Shown: piece by piece, positions 63,001 to 64,000 of the stretch | Layout of the letters: every line of letters begins with the position of its first letter | How positions within the stretch are numbered: the first letter of the stretch is position 1 | Assembly: GCF_020034665.1 (NCBI RefSeq) | Contig: NZ_JAIQDI010000002.1 | Coordinates: 744,001-808,000, forward strand | Direction: 5' to 3' | DNA: 64,000 bases | Source: Niabella beijingensis | Lineage (GTDB): Bacteria > Bacteroidota > Bacteroidia > Chitinophagales > Chitinophagaceae | Program-made: the position numbers and the translations under genes | The notes under the pieces: model-generated | What the model saw: only the letters and a program-made list of their open reading frames with translations | What the model was told of the DNA's origin: nothing | The model's database searches: none

Positions 63001-63278
63001 AAGGCATTGGCTTTGAACTCCTGCAACATGGAATCGATGATTCCTGTGGTAACCTTCGTATTCCACACCCATAATGGTGCTGTCCGGAATTCCTTCCCCG
63101 GATTGGAAAAGTTGCGGCTGACAGTGGAGAAAGGGACAGGGGGCGCCGGTTTCATCAGCGATTGGGCAGGAGCGCCGGCCGGTAAGAGGAGCAGGAAAAA
63201 TGCAAGCCGGAAGATCGAAAAAGGGCTGTTTGATTGTTGATGCCTGTTAAAAACAAGGGCCAGTATTTTTATGATCAT
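60090..63278 (-). CDS. GH106-like glycoside hydrolase (alpha-L-rhamnosidase type), secreted
   Basis: A large secreted enzyme (1062 residues) with an N-terminal signal (hydrophobic stretch ending near GAPAQ). The catalytic part is typical of the GH106/glyco_hydro_106 family: FRTAPLWVWNTKVT, GGVFIHPRPGL, HVWIYDENSYPTGFAGG and SDEPSIPTH. C-terminal beta-sandwich domains follow (about 790-1062). It would release L-rhamnose from plant or microbial polysaccharides. The isomerase gene follows on the same strand. Confidence 0.85.
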   Translation of the reverse strand: MIIKILALVFNRHQQSNSPFSIFRLAFFLLLLPAGAPAQSLMKPAPPVPFSTVSRNFSNPGKEFRTAPLWVWNTKVTTGIIDSMLQEFKANAFGGVFIHPRPGLITEYLSDEWLSLYKHAVQKAAELDMHVWIYDENSYPTGFAGGLVPDQMPESYNQGQMLQLFQSDTIPQDRNSYFICLKKEGNRFTDITAQAPQSAGKKGNYYLFRKQSYSNQAGMVGPPNYPLVDLMVKGVTEKFIDVTFTKYKKAFGDAFGKTVPGTFSDEPSIPTHGSMTTRWTPDLFSAFKEKWGYDLIPYLPALFEETGDWQKIRHNYQETLLQLFIDRWSKPMQAFTQKNKLKWTGHYWEHGWPDPGEGPDNMAMYAWHDQPGIDMLFNQFNESSPNAQFGNIRSVKELSSVANQLGKERTLCETYGGAGWDLTFKDMKRLGDWQAALGVNFMNQHLSWMSMAGARKYDYPTTFSYQNSWWPYYKPLNEYFARLSYALSRGIQKNTVLILEPTSTAWMYHSRVKSNERFFATGNRFQAFITQLEKAQAEYDLGSENIIKDHGSVDKNLFRIGNAAYTTVVVPPGMENINKQTYLLLKQFVANGGKLVLFNPLNRLDGAEMKPDGHLAGKQGVISYTALDPATMEQVFRSADFRIRMTTPVTADGSLLHHRRVISDGQLLFLSNANLAKTAAGDVEVKGNKQVLIMDLSTGSILKYPQTRQQGNTRFAFDIPPAGSALFFIADREQNIKGTYYSPQRSNEITGSAIAVQRPAENTWMIDFCDLQINGNKKKDIHVKDATQLAFQGNGFPRDPWDHQMQFKTDFVQRDTFSRGSGFTVSYHFSVDDNVATRSFRAAIEQGHLWSDIRINGQQITPGNDWWLDRSFSVLQIGPYLKPGENALSLTIDPMSIYAEIGPLFLLGDFNLAAAAKGWKIVAPQALTTGSWRQQGLPMYGHTVVYKKEYLIDAPKGRYTLQLDSLKGSLAAITVNGKNAGIIYAAPYLLDISALVKKGKNTIGVKVVGSLRNLMGPHYKSYRPGYTGPDSWNGVTEYPAGNNYILFDYGLNDIQLFRDGPH

Positions 63279-63479
63279 TTTTTCTTTTAAACGTTACTAT
63301 TGATTGCCTGGTTAAGAGATTTAAACACTGCAGGAAGGCAATCCGTACAGTTAAGCATCCCGGTAGCAGTGTTGAGGAAATCCTGTTAAACAATGAGTGT
63401 TGAAAATACAAATTAATTCAGAGTTTACAGGAGTTCGGGGTAATTATTTCCGGAGCAGCGGATCACACCTGCTTTTGGT

Positions 63480-64000
63480 CTACTCCAGCTGAACGATACA
63501 AACGGCAAAGGGGGCCATTGTTATTACGGGGCTGTTTAGTTTTGTCTGAAAGGGTGGCTGGTCGGCGCTCCGGCCATCAACGGTATTACATGTTTGATTT
63601 TTTGCAACATCCGGAAGCCGCACCATTGTGGTCGTGTTGCGGGTATTGATCAACAGGATGCGCCGGCCTTTTGCGGTTTGATAAGCCTGTGCCGCTATAC
63701 CATCGGATCGGTTGTTTTTAAACCCTGTAGTCATCAGCTGGTCTCCGCTCCCCAGGTGATCATGGATCATTTTCAACACCCAATACCTTGCGTTCGGGTT
63801 TCCTGTTTCCCAGTTCATCATGCTTACATCCGGAAACTGTGTGGGGTAACCCACCAGCTGCGATTCCCCGGCCACATCGATACCGGTTTTGGTAAGCTGC
63901 AGGAACAGGTAGGCATAGACCGCTCCGGAGAGATTCCAGTAAGCGGCAGGGATGGGCTTGATCACCTGTGGCGAACGCAGGATGCTGCCGATCTCATTAA
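63480..64000 (-). CDS. Glycoside hydrolase C-terminal fragment (5' partial)
   Basis: The frame is open to the right edge: codons upstream of the in-window GTG (63965) continue without a stop and read NEIGSILRSPQ. The visible part (about 173 residues) has AYWNLSGAVYAYLFLQLTKTGIDVAGES and MNWETGNPNARYWVLKMIHDHLG, and ends with a beta-sandwich (RRILLINTRNTTTMV ... APFAVCIVQL). This resembles the end of arabinofuranosidase- or glucuronidase-type glycosidases, but the family cannot be fixed. It lies upstream of GH106 on the same strand. Confidence 0.6.
   Translation of the reverse strand, partial: NEIGSILRSPQVIKPIPAAYWNLSGAVYAYLFLQLTKTGIDVAGESQLVGYPTQFPDVSMMNWETGNPNARYWVLKMIHDHLGSGDQLMTTGFKNNRSDGIAAQAYQTAKGRRILLINTRNTTTMVRLPDVAKNQTCNTVDGRSADQPPFQTKLNSPVITMAPFAVCIVQLE

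Noticed and set aside
1..64000. CRISPR array, prophage or insertion sequence
   Set aside because: No regularly spaced repeats, transposase, integrase or phage structural genes were found on either strand.

Overview
The window looks like chromosomal DNA from a member of the Bacteroidota, most likely the Chitinophagaceae. Support comes from SusC/D-style surface lipoproteins with DUF1735, F5/8C and IPT/TIG domains, sulfatases next to a DUF1080 protein, a fused CcoN-CcoO oxidase subunit, an ECF sigma/anti-sigma pair with a SusC-plug-like tail, very few Shine-Dalgarno sequences, and many promoters of the Bacteroidota type (TTTG, about 20 nt, TAnnTTTG). No tRNA, rRNA, CRISPR array, transposase or prophage gene was seen.

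Layout. 1-7.6 kb: the tail of a glycan or glycoprotein utilisation locus, five co-directional secreted lipoproteins (delta-60 repeat protein cut by the left edge, M60-like, alkaline-phosphatase-like, DUF1735, phosphodiester-glycosidase-like). Three of these have enzyme folds but seem to lack expected catalytic or metal residues. 7.6-12.5 kb: ApbE flavin transferase, GH20 hexosaminidase, cyclophilin, cupin and an orphan GroES-like protein. 12.6-14.7 kb: BlaR1/BlaI-type sensor-repressor pair with no beta-lactamase. 14.8-24.3 kb: a complete cbb3 oxidase block (Crp/Fnr regulator, CcoI, CcoS, CcoNO, CcoQ, CcoP, CcoG, FixH, SafE-like) with an FNR-type dyad ahead of ccoI. 24.3-32.7 kb: small secreted protein, SirB1-like protein, MscS channel, two sulfatases around a DUF1080 protein, and an ECF sigma factor with its membrane anti-sigma-like partner.

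32.7-33.06 kb is a gene-poor stretch with a sigma-54-like promoter followed about 115 nt later by a strong terminator hairpin: a candidate small RNA or attenuated leader. 33-49.3 kb is mostly housekeeping: VIT1-like protein, RocD, IspE, DUF151 nuclease, Pgi, threonine aldolase, L,D-transpeptidase, aspartate kinase, orphan ABC ATPase, FKBP, YfiT/DinB, Nudix, PdxH, MdtD-like exporter, CarA and YhhQ. 49.5-58.6 kb: surface polysaccharide or glycolipid genes, first a tight four-gene operon (YfhO, GT4, SDR, GT) and then an AT-richer patch of glycosyltransferases and methyltransferases in alternating orientation. 58.6-64 kb: an L-fucose/L-arabinose isomerase-like protein, a GH106 rhamnosidase-like enzyme and the 3' end of another glycosidase, which looks like a second sugar-scavenging locus running off the right edge.

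All functional calls come from reading the sequence and recalling family motifs; no database search was run.
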